Below are positions 47,579-56,988 of a DNA stretch of 64,000 bases, one piece after another (within the stretch, counting starts at the first letter, position 1; the number at the start of each line of letters is the position of its first letter). A program made the translations under genes and the position numbers. The notes under the pieces were generated by a model, which saw nothing but the letters and a program-made list of their open reading frames with translations, made no database searches and had not been told where the DNA came from. Location: the NCBI GenBank assembly GCA_024637115.1, contig JAGXFU010000012.1:1-64000 (forward strand). The letters run 5' to 3'. The DNA is from Actinomycetes bacterium. Lineage in GTDB: Bacteria > Actinomycetota > Coriobacteriia > Anaerosomatales > JAGXFU01.

Positions 47579-48706
47579 CTAATCGGCCGTTGGAGGTTCA
47601 TAGTCTTTTCCGATAATGATGATAATATCCGCGACCTGTTGATCCGCTGGCTGTACGTTCACTTCTCCAACACCGAGCGTCTCGACAGCTGGGGCCGCGC
47701 TGTTCTCATCACCATTCTGCACCACTATCTGAGTAGTGGCGTAATCGAACGAGTCTGCGTTCTTGGTATCCACCACGCGGAAGCCCGCACGGATCAACTG
47801 TTGCGCTGCAGCGCCGGCAATGCCTGGAATTCCCGACCCGTTGTATACAATGACTCGGGTGACTTCTTCCGTGTCGGAGATGGTCACGCCCCACCAACTC
47901 TCGAGCAGATCTGCAACCGCTTCACGCTGCGGCTCAAAGTACGTCTCGCTACCCAGCGCGATCGGCTTGACGGGCATTGGCACGAGGGCGACTTTCTCAG
48001 TCGGCGTCTCGTTGAAAGCGTTCTCCCATCGAGCCAGGTCATCGTCACTCAGGTTGGTCTCCTTGAACATATCCGTCACACCAACGAGCAGTTGGTTGGT
48101 CAAGGAGGCCTGATAGATCTCGGCATCGATTACCGCATAGCTCGTGAACGGAACGGTGAAGAAGTTCGACACCGCCGAGAGCGAGACCTCGGGACCCGAC
48201 CGATAAGAATCGCCAATACGTTCGAAGCCCTGCCCGGGTATGTCAATGAATGCTCCATCCGGAATAGCAATTCCGTAGATCTGGCTCTGGTCGGGATCCG
48301 AGCGCACCGCGAGGAAACCCGTCGCGTTGTCGTCATCAACTGCGATCAAGAGTAAGTTGTCACGCGCCTTCTCTGCCTGGGCCTCAGGCGAATTCGCTTG
48401 GTCTGCCTGTCTCAGCGCATTCCAGCGCGCATAGCTGTTGACACCGACGATCAACAGATAGGCAAGAAGGAGCACCACGACGATGCCCGCCAGCCCAAGT
48501 CCACCGAGGTATGCAAGATCGCGCAGTGTTCGCTTCGTGCGTGTTGCCGCCACGGCGACCTTCTCTTGACGCACATGCCGCTTGAGTCCTTTGCGGGCAC
48601 GCTTGAATGACTTCGACCCGCGACGAGAGGATCGCCATCCTGATGGCATCCCGGGCGACGGGTCATTGGCAGACGAACGCCGACGGGGGGTGTCCTCAGC
48701 GCTCAC
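47579..48706 (-). CDS. LCP-like membrane protein with LytR C-terminal domain
   Basis: 375 aa from GTG at 48706 (GGGGGG 6 nt upstream, GTGA overlap with the yqeK stop). A basic Ser/Arg-rich cytoplasmic head, one helix at about 70-92 (LAGIVVVLLLAYLLIVGVNSY), a divergent LCP-type middle (NLLLIAVDDDNATGFLAVRSDP...) and a LytR_C domain at about 275-365 (RVIVYNGSGIPGIAGAAAQQLIRAGFRVV). True LCP enzymes move teichoic acid-type polymers onto peptidoglycan; the catalytic Arg pattern is not obvious here, so enzymatic function is uncertain. The slot between yqeK and rsfS is standard for this family. Confidence 0.82.
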   Translation of the reverse strand: MSAEDTPRRRSSANDPSPGMPSGWRSSRRGSKSFKRARKGLKRHVRQEKVAVAATRTKRTLRDLAYLGGLGLAGIVVVLLLAYLLIVGVNSYARWNALRQADQANSPEAQAEKARDNLLLIAVDDDNATGFLAVRSDPDQSQIYGIAIPDGAFIDIPGQGFERIGDSYRSGPEVSLSAVSNFFTVPFTSYAVIDAEIYQASLTNQLLVGVTDMFKETNLSDDDLARWENAFNETPTEKVALVPMPVKPIALGSETYFEPQREAVADLLESWWGVTISDTEEVTRVIVYNGSGIPGIAGAAAQQLIRAGFRVVDTKNADSFDYATTQIVVQNGDENSAAPAVETLGVGEVNVQPADQQVADIIIIIGKDYEPPTAD

Positions 48707-49284
48707 CGTGAGCCCCCCGCAACAATGGCATTCCATGCCTCGACGGTCGCAGGATGAATACGCTTGCGACCCGCGACAAGATGGCGCATGGTCATCTCGT
48801 ATGCCCCGGCAAAGAGCTCATCGAGTGTCACCACGCCGAGAAGCTCCCTGAGCTCAACGACGCCGTCGAAGGTCCGACCAGGTTCTATCATGTCGGCGAC
48901 ATAGACGGCCTTGTCCAGCGCGCTCATCTGTCCTCCGCCGACCGTGTGTCTCTCAATCGCGCCCACGATCTCCTCAGGGATTCCGGGAAAGTGGCTCTGT
49001 ACCCCCTTGGCGCCCACATGGGCATGGAGGAGGTATGGCACTGCCTGGTCGACATCGGACACCGGTATCCCGAGAGAGCGCGCTTCGAGAAGCAACGCCT
49101 CGCCGCCATTCTCGCGAGCCCAATCGTGAAGAAGCCCCGCGATTCGTGCATGTTCTTCGTTCAGGCCATATGTCCGGGCGATGACAGCGGCGGTGTCTGC
49201 GGTGTCCTGAGAATGCGCCAATGCATCACAACAGAGTCGATCTGAGATGGCAGTCAGCGCCTGCGCATAGGTCGGCGTCGACAT
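48703..49284 (-). CDS. yqeK: YqeK family HD-domain hydrolase (diadenosine tetraphosphatase type)
   Basis: 193 aa HD phosphohydrolase. Metal residues: His in DALAHSQDTADTA, LLHDWAREN (HD), and a His in LLHAHVGAKG, then AIERHTVGG and KAVYVADMIEPGRTF. Family members split Ap4A symmetrically to ADP. It starts at ATG 49284 sharing one base with the nadD stop (TGATG) and is coupled at its end to the LytR_C gene. Confidence 0.92.
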   Translation of the reverse strand: MSTPTYAQALTAISDRLCCDALAHSQDTADTAAVIARTYGLNEEHARIAGLLHDWARENGGEALLLEARSLGIPVSDVDQAVPYLLHAHVGAKGVQSHFPGIPEEIVGAIERHTVGGGQMSALDKAVYVADMIEPGRTFDGVVELRELLGVVTLDELFAGAYEMTMRHLVAGRKRIHPATVEAWNAIVAGGSR

Positions 49285-49901
49285 CAGTACCCCTCTGAGT
49301 AGAGTCGGTACTTCTGAATGTAGGCAGCCACTGGTTCAGGCACGAGATACCGAATGGGTCGTCGCTCGGCGACACGAGCCCGCAGATCGGTAGAACTGAT
49401 CGCCAGGGCCGGCACTTCGATAAAGTCTATGTCGAGCCTGGAGAGAGCTTGTGCGTTCTCAGAGACCGCCGCCTCGAGGTCATAGCCCGGCCGCGTCACA
49501 GCGATGAACCGGCACAGCCCTTCGAAACGCTCTGATTCCTTCCAGGTGGCAATCTCGAAGACGGCATCGGCACCGGTGATGAAGTACAGTTCCGCGTGCG
49601 GGCCGTACTGCTCACGAAGCTCGACCATCGTGTCGACCGTGTAGGTCAGACCCGGACGGTCGACCTCCATTCGCGAGACCTCGAAGTCCGGATTGGACGA
49701 TGTGGCAATCACCGTCATGAGGTATCGCTGTTCAGCCGAGGTGACCTGCTGCTCGGTTTTGCGCGCCGGATGACCCGTCGGCATGAAGATGACCTTGTCC
49801 AGGTTGAACTGAACCAAGGCCTCCTCAGCGGCGACCAGGTGACCAAAGTGGATGGGATCGAATGTCCCGCCCATTATGCCGAGACGCGATTTGGTCCTCA
49901 C
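49284..49901 (-). CDS. nadD: Nicotinate-nucleotide adenylyltransferase
   Basis: 205 aa. Makes deamido-NAD from nicotinate mononucleotide and ATP. Nucleotidyl-transferase marks GGTFDPIHFGHLVAAEEA (HxGH-type), FMPTGHPARK, FITGADAVFEIATWKESE and ISSTDLRARVAERRPIRYLVP. GTG start overlapping the proA stop by 4 bp. Confidence 0.96.
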   Translation of the reverse strand: MRTKSRLGIMGGTFDPIHFGHLVAAEEALVQFNLDKVIFMPTGHPARKTEQQVTSAEQRYLMTVIATSSNPDFEVSRMEVDRPGLTYTVDTMVELREQYGPHAELYFITGADAVFEIATWKESERFEGLCRFIAVTRPGYDLEAAVSENAQALSRLDIDFIEVPALAISSTDLRARVAERRPIRYLVPEPVAAYIQKYRLYSEGY

Positions 49902-51151
49902 TCGCGAATCTGACCGCTCCCCATACAGATGAACTTAGTGGACGTAAGCGCCGCGAGTCCCATTGGCCCGCGGGCGTGAAGCTTCTGGGTGGAGATACCG
50001 ATCTCGGCACCGAGACCAAACTCACCACCATCAGTGAAGCGCGTGGACGCGTTGACGTACACGGCCGCCGCATCGATCTCTGCCAGGAAGCGCTGAGCGG
50101 CCCCGTAATTACCGGTGACGATTGCCTCGGAATGCTTGGTTCCATACTGATTGATGTGCCGGATCGCCTCATCGAGTCCGGACACGACCTTCACGGACAT
50201 CTTGAGATCGAGATATTCGGTACCCCAGTCTTGCTCCGTAGCAGGCTCAATGCGCATGACTGCGCCCAGGGAACGGGTTGCATCATCGGCGTAGATCATC
50301 ACACCGGCATTCTCCAACTCCTTGAGAATCGCCGGCAGAACGGCCTGATAGATGTCCTCATCAATGAGGAGTGACTCTGCAGCGTTGCACACGCCGGGGC
50401 GCTGGACCTTTGCGTTCACGGCAATCCTGCGTGCCATGTCAGGGTCGGCATCCTTGTGGATGTAGATGTGACAGTTGCCAACGCCCGTCTCGATAACCGG
50501 AACCTTTGCGTTCTCAACCACACTCTTGATGAGACCGGCACCGCCACGGGGAATCAGCACATCGATATAGCCATGAAGGCCCATGAGCTCCTCCGCGGCC
50601 TCGCGCTCCGTCGACTCGATCGACTGAATCGAGCCCTCGGGCATGCCGGACGCGGTCGCGGCGTTTGCGAGCACCCTGGTCAGTGCGAGATTCGAACCCA
50701 CCGCAAGGGAACCACCGCGGAGGATGACCGCGTTACCGGTCTTGATGCACAGGCCCGCAGCGTCAGCCGTGACGTTCGGGCGCGCTTCGTAGATCATCGC
50801 CACAACGCCAAGTGGGACTCGTATCTGAGTGAGCTTGATCCCGTTCGGTATCGTGTGGCCCTCGACGACCTCGCCGATCGGATCAGGCAGCATCGAGAGT
50901 GACTTGAGTGCCTCCGACATCGACTTGATTCTGGCGGGAGTGAGCTCGAGTCGGTCAAGGAGCGACTCGGCGACGTTCTTGCCGCGTGCCGCCGCCACGT
51001 CACTCGCATTGGCGGCGATGATCTCGTCCTGGTTGTGGGTGAGCGCATGCGCCATCGCAAGCAGAGCACGGTTGCGCTGCTCGGTCGATGTTGTACCCAG
51101 GCGCTGCGCCGCCTCACGTGCGCGAGTGGCGAGCGTCATGACTTCGGACAT
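49898..51151 (-). CDS. proA: Glutamate-5-semialdehyde dehydrogenase (gamma-glutamyl phosphate reductase)
   Basis: 417 aa, second step of proline synthesis, NADPH-dependent. IPNGIKLTQIRVPLGVVAMIYEARPNV, RGGSLAVGSN and the catalytic Cys in VQRPGVCNAAESLL are present; the end has GGEFGLGAEIGISTQKLHARGPMGL. 11 nt after proB, so the two enzymes that pass the labile glutamyl phosphate are co-expressed. Confidence 0.97.
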   Translation of the reverse strand: MSEVMTLATRAREAAQRLGTTSTEQRNRALLAMAHALTHNQDEIIAANASDVAAARGKNVAESLLDRLELTPARIKSMSEALKSLSMLPDPIGEVVEGHTIPNGIKLTQIRVPLGVVAMIYEARPNVTADAAGLCIKTGNAVILRGGSLAVGSNLALTRVLANAATASGMPEGSIQSIESTEREAAEELMGLHGYIDVLIPRGGAGLIKSVVENAKVPVIETGVGNCHIYIHKDADPDMARRIAVNAKVQRPGVCNAAESLLIDEDIYQAVLPAILKELENAGVMIYADDATRSLGAVMRIEPATEQDWGTEYLDLKMSVKVVSGLDEAIRHINQYGTKHSEAIVTGNYGAAQRFLAEIDAAAVYVNASTRFTDGGEFGLGAEIGISTQKLHARGPMGLAALTSTKFICMGSGQIRE

Positions 51152-51162
51152 AGGTTCCTCCC

Positions 51163-52269
51163 TTAGAGAATCACCAGATGATCCCGGTGGATTACCTCTT
51201 TGCCGGCGACCCCCGGAGCAATCTCCGCAATATCGCCCGATTTCATACCTTTCACCCGATCCAGGTCTGCCGAGGAGATCGCGGTCAGACCACGGGCGAT
51301 AACCGTGCCTGCACGGTCCTTCAATACTATCGCATCCCCGGCAGAAAACGTGCCAGAGACCTCGACAACGCCGGCCGGAAGCAATGATTTTCCTCGTGTA
51401 CAGAGCGCCTCGCGCGCACCATCATCGACCAGCACTTCCCCGGCTGGCCGACCTCCAAGCGCGATCCAGCGCTTACGAGCACTCAGTCCGACCGCCCCGC
51501 CCGCAAAGGTTGTGCCCACGGCTTCTCCCCGGGCAGCCCGGACAACGACCTCAGGTCTGCGTCCGTCGCAAATGACGAGCGGAATCCCTGCACGCATGAG
51601 GACCTTGGCTGCCTCCACCTTGGTCGCCATCCCTCCGGAGCCGACCGCCGAGCCAGTTCCACCGGCTGCGGCCATGAGCTGCTCGGTCAACTCGTCGACG
51701 TGCTCGAGCAGTTCAGCCTCCCGATCGGTTCGCGGATCAGACGAGTACAATCCATCGATGTCGGTAAGCAGTACCACCAGATCCGCCTTCACCATCGTGG
51801 CAACAAGCGCCGCGAGGGTGTCATTGTCTCCAAACTTGATCTCATCGACGGCCACCGTGTCGTTCTCGTTGACAACCGGAACGACCCCGAGCGAGAGCAA
51901 CCGTTCGAGCGTATCCCGTGCGTGCAGATAGGCCTGACGATCTGCAGTGTCATTTCGGGTTAGCAGGACCTGCCCGATGGGAACATCCATGCTTGCAAAG
52001 AGCGCCGCATACATGCCGACGAGTTGAACCTGTCCAACTGCCGCCGCTGCCTGCAGTAAAGGCATGTCATCGCGTTGCGCAGAGACGCCAAGTGCATCGA
52101 GGCCCGCAGCAACTGCTCCGGATGTGACGAACACCACCTGGATGTCACGCGTGCGCAGCTCCGCAACCTGCTCAACCAACGTCTGGGCATACGCGCGATC
52201 GAGCCCGCCCTCTAGGGAGGTCAGGGTCGATGATCCTACCTTGATGACGATTCGCTTGACCTCTGCCAC
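51163..52269 (-). CDS. proB: Glutamate 5-kinase
   Basis: 368 aa, first step of proline synthesis, normally inhibited by proline. Amino-acid kinase domain (VIKVGSSTLTS, FVTSGAVAAGLDALG, FGDNDTLAALVATMVKADLVVLLTDIDGLY, GSGGMATKVEAAK) followed by a C-terminal PUA domain (about 275-368). 14 nt after obgE. Confidence 0.97.
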   Translation of the reverse strand: MAEVKRIVIKVGSSTLTSLEGGLDRAYAQTLVEQVAELRTRDIQVVFVTSGAVAAGLDALGVSAQRDDMPLLQAAAAVGQVQLVGMYAALFASMDVPIGQVLLTRNDTADRQAYLHARDTLERLLSLGVVPVVNENDTVAVDEIKFGDNDTLAALVATMVKADLVVLLTDIDGLYSSDPRTDREAELLEHVDELTEQLMAAAGGTGSAVGSGGMATKVEAAKVLMRAGIPLVICDGRRPEVVVRAARGEAVGTTFAGGAVGLSARKRWIALGGRPAGEVLVDDGAREALCTRGKSLLPAGVVEVSGTFSAGDAIVLKDRAGTVIARGLTAISSADLDRVKGMKSGDIAEIAPGVAGKEVIHRDHLVIL

Positions 52270-52283
52270 CCAAGCCTCCCAGG

Positions 52284-54037
<1,754 letters not shown>

Positions 54038-54086
54038 TGCTCGCTACCTACCTTCTACAACTCTTCGAAGCGCGGGATGCCCGCTA

Positions 54087-54677
54087 CTAACCTTCGATCT
54101 TCTTGGCATGGACACCGCAGTACTTCGAGCCTTCTTTGGGCTTGTTGGCGCACGGGGTGCCATCGGCCTTGGTGGCTGCGCAGCAATCTGCGGAAACCTC
54201 GGCGACGGCTTTGGCAGCCTTGGGCTTCTCTGCCTTCTTAGGAGCTTCAGCCTTGGGCTTCTCTGCCTTGGGCTTCTCTGCCTTGGGCTTCTCTGCCTTG
54301 GGCTTCTCTGCCTTGGGGGCAGCGGCCTTGGGCTTCTCTGCCTTCTTGGGAGCAGCCTTCTTGGCCCCACCAGACGTGGCAATGTCAGTCACGAGAATCT
54401 TGGTGAGATTCTGGCGATGGCCCTTGGTGCGCTTGTAGCCCTTGCGCTTCTTGAATTTGAAGACGATTAGCTTTTCGCCCTTGAAGTGCTCAACGACCTG
54501 AACGGTCACGGAAGCTGACTCTGCATCCGCGCCAGTGACGATTGAATCGCCATCGGCAACGAACAGCACATCGAGAACGACGGTATCGCCGACCGCTGCG
54601 TCGAGTTTCTCGACAACGGCCTCGGTACCCTTCTCGACCTTGAGTTGCTTACCGCCGGTAGAAACGACAGCGTACAT
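54087..54677 (-). CDS. rplU: 50S ribosomal protein L21 with repeat linker and Cys/His C-terminal domain
   Basis: 196 aa, nearly twice the usual ~103. Residues 1-103 are a normal L21 (YAVVSTGGKQLKVEKG to KGYKRTKGHRQNLTKILVTDI) that binds 23S rRNA. Residues 104-160 are an AEKPK-type Ala/Lys/Pro repeat. Residues 163-192 hold Cys165, Cys166, Cys176, Cys187 and His190 in the order C-x3-TK-x2-G-x-PC-x7-GS-x-YC-x2-H, a pattern found in small DUF5763-like modules. A metal site is inferred. One uninterrupted frame; rpmA follows normally. Confidence 0.93.
   Translation of the reverse strand: MYAVVSTGGKQLKVEKGTEAVVEKLDAAVGDTVVLDVLFVADGDSIVTGADAESASVTVQVVEHFKGEKLIVFKFKKRKGYKRTKGHRQNLTKILVTDIATSGGAKKAAPKKAEKPKAAAPKAEKPKAEKPKAEKPKAEKPKAEAPKKAEKPKAAKAVAEVSADCCAATKADGTPCANKPKEGSKYCGVHAKKIEG
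54251..54340 (-). repeat. 15-bp tandem repeat encoding AEKPK units in rplU
   Basis: Six consecutive 15-bp units; units 1-4 and 6 are identical on the plus strand (CCTTGGGCTTCTCTG), unit 5 is altered and encodes AAAPK. The identity at DNA level implies recent duplication and likely length variation. Confidence 0.9.
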
Positions 54678-54780
54678 TCTTGGAAACCCTCTCTATAGCT
54701 GATTGCGCAAGGGGATATGCTATCAGGGTCTACCTGCAAGGTCAACGATTCCTGCAGGTTTCAGATGCGCTTTCCGAAAG

Positions 54781-56271
54781 CTAGTCCCCGGCACCGGCAA
54801 CTACGTTGCCTTTGCCTTCGATAAGCACCCTGACTTCGGTGGGTCCGCACGCCTTGTCGGCAACGATCGAGACCTGCTTGGCAGTCTCTGCTCGCAGCGC
54901 AGCAACAACGTTCTGCCCGGGAGCCATCACCAATTCGTAGGTCTCGGGATTGAGACCGAACAAGTAGGCAGGAGACTTCCCTGCACGCAGTATCTCACGA
55001 AGCCGGCGCTCAACGGAAATCCTTCGGGTAGCGGCCGAAAGAACGCGGCCCTCCCCACTACAACACGGACATGGATCCGTGAGCATTCCGTAGAGCCCGT
55101 CTGTCACGTTCTTTCGAGTCATTTCCACAAGTCCGAGTTTGCTGATCTCGGTGAGTCGTGTCTTGGTGCGATCCGACTCGAGACACTTTGAGAGCTTCTG
55201 CATGACTTCGGCACGGTGAAACGCGTCTTCCATATCGATGAAATCAATCACGATGATGCCGCCGATATCTCGAAGGCGTAGTTGACGCACAACCTCGGAG
55301 GCGGCTTCGATGTTCGTGCGGAAGATCGTCTCTTCAAGATTCTTCTTGCCAACAAACTTGCCGGTGTTCACGTCAATCGCGGTGAGCGCCTCTGTCTTGT
55401 CGACAGTGAGATATCCCCCGCTCGGCAAAGCAACAGTCCTGCGTAGTGCGGTTTCAATGGCCGGCGCAAGCGCGTAGGCATCGAACAGCGGAAGTGCGCG
55501 ATCCTTGTAGAACTGAACACGCCGGTTGAGATGCGGTGAGGTCTTCTTCAAGAATGATGCGACTTTGTCATACGTGGCCTTGTCGTCGATCAGAAGTCGC
55601 TTGAAGTCATCTGAAAAGACATCTCGTACGAGTCGAAGCGCGAGGTCCATTTCCGTATAGATGACCTCGGGAGCCAAACCGTCATGTGCCTGATGGCTCA
55701 CACGCTTCCAAAGCCGCAAGAGGAACTCGAGATCTGAGACGAGCTCTCGCTCAGAGACTCCCTGCGCAACAGTGCGAACAATCACGCCTACGCCTTGGGG
55801 AACATGCGGTGCAATGATGTCATGCAGCCTGTCTCGCTCACCTTCCTCGACCTTGCGGGACACCCCCACGAACTCCGAGAACGGCATAAGGACCAAGAAT
55901 CGACCGGGCAAGGTGATCTCAGTCGTCACACGTGCTCCCTTGGTCCCCATGGGATCCTTGAGCACCTGCAACATGACTTGTTGGCCCGCTTTAAGGAGCG
56001 ACTGGATATCCCGCTTGGGGAGGCCCTCCAGCCCCTCGGGCGTCACGACTTCATCAACATAGAGAAACGCGTTCTTCTCCAGACCGATGTCAACGAATGC
56101 AGCCTGCATTCCGGGCAAGACATCTTTTACCTTGCCGAGATAGACATTGCCCACAACGGAACGCTTGGGCCGCTCGATATAGAGTTCGACGAGTTCGCGA
56201 TCCTCGAGAAGCGCAACACGCGTCTCATTTGAATCGTGCGAGATAAGCATCTCGCGAAGTGGTTCACCCAC
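54781..56271 (-). CDS. rng: Ribonuclease G/E family endoribonuclease
   Basis: 496 aa. S1 RNA-binding part (VGNVYLGKVKDVLPGMQAAFVDIGLEKNAFLYVDE), 5'-sensor and DNase I-like catalytic part with AIDVNTGKFVG and IVIDFIDMED (Mg-binding Asp residues), and the zinc-link CPCCSGEG. Processes 16S and 5S rRNA and decays mRNA. The length matches RNase G rather than RNase E. GTG start at 56271; a shorter start at MLISHDSNETR is possible. Upstream of rplU, the classical order. Confidence 0.94.
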   Translation of the reverse strand: MGEPLREMLISHDSNETRVALLEDRELVELYIERPKRSVVGNVYLGKVKDVLPGMQAAFVDIGLEKNAFLYVDEVVTPEGLEGLPKRDIQSLLKAGQQVMLQVLKDPMGTKGARVTTEITLPGRFLVLMPFSEFVGVSRKVEEGERDRLHDIIAPHVPQGVGVIVRTVAQGVSERELVSDLEFLLRLWKRVSHQAHDGLAPEVIYTEMDLALRLVRDVFSDDFKRLLIDDKATYDKVASFLKKTSPHLNRRVQFYKDRALPLFDAYALAPAIETALRRTVALPSGGYLTVDKTEALTAIDVNTGKFVGKKNLEETIFRTNIEAASEVVRQLRLRDIGGIIVIDFIDMEDAFHRAEVMQKLSKCLESDRTKTRLTEISKLGLVEMTRKNVTDGLYGMLTDPCPCCSGEGRVLSAATRRISVERRLREILRAGKSPAYLFGLNPETYELVMAPGQNVVAALRAETAKQVSIVADKACGPTEVRVLIEGKGNVVAGAGD

Positions 56272-56289
56272 CGGTATGTGACTCTCCCG

Positions 56290-56988
56290 TCAGAGGGGAC
56301 GCGCGCAGCCCTTCTCGTCTTCAATCAGGGTATCGATACGCGTCACCGCAATTGCGGCGCCCTCTGCGTCCATTCGTGAAAGTGCAGCTCCAACCAGTGC
56401 TTCGGGGCGGAGCGAGCCTTCCTGGCCCATTCGAACCGCTAGCTCTACTACCACACCCGTTTGATCGACACTCACCCGCGGCTCCTTCGAGAGACTGCGG
56501 GCAAGATCGAAAACTTTGGTCTTACCTTTTCGTTGCACTGTGAGCTCACCGGAACGAACAACCGCATCCAGCGCCTTGGCAAATGTGCCCCTATCCAGAT
56601 CCTCTCTCTCGATACGCATCTCATACAGAGCGATGTTGCATGCCGCCGAAAGTGACGGCAGATCATCGCCCACGTACCCACTCGAAACAGGTGTCAAGTC
56701 CGGCGGCATCGCCCCTGCAAGCCGATTCAGGGTCTCCTCGGCAGGCATGTAGCGGGTAAGCCAGATGTCAAAATACTCACTCAGACCAGCGGTAGCGACC
56801 GGCAGTGCCGGACCAAACGCCAACTTCATATGGGGGTTGAAACCCCTCGTCACAGCATACGGCAAATCGGCACGACGCGCACCGCGCTCTATGGCATGAA
56901 TGACCTCAAGATGCGAGAGATGTCGCAGGCGGCCGATCTTGCCATACCGAACGCGAAGTCTGAACTCACCGGGAGCCACGGCGCTCAC
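56290..56988 (-). CDS. DUF2344 (TIGR03936) radical SAM-linked protein
   Basis: 232 aa. RLRVRYGKIGRLRHLSHLEVIHAIERGARRADLPYAVTRGFNPHMKLAFGPALPVATAGLSEYFDIWL is the family hallmark region. Always found beside, or fused to, a TIGR03960 radical SAM protein, as here; function unknown. It starts 23 bp inside the radical SAM gene (GTG 56988, or GTG 56979 which has the better spaced SD). Confidence 0.88.
   Translation of the reverse strand: MSAVAPGEFRLRVRYGKIGRLRHLSHLEVIHAIERGARRADLPYAVTRGFNPHMKLAFGPALPVATAGLSEYFDIWLTRYMPAEETLNRLAGAMPPDLTPVSSGYVGDDLPSLSAACNIALYEMRIEREDLDRGTFAKALDAVVRSGELTVQRKGKTKVFDLARSLSKEPRVSVDQTGVVVELAVRMGQEGSLRPEALVGAALSRMDAEGAAIAVTRIDTLIEDEKGCARPL

Noticed and set aside
54251-54340. 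CRISPR-like direct repeats
   Set aside because: 15-bp units without spacers, in frame within rplU and encoding AEKPK.
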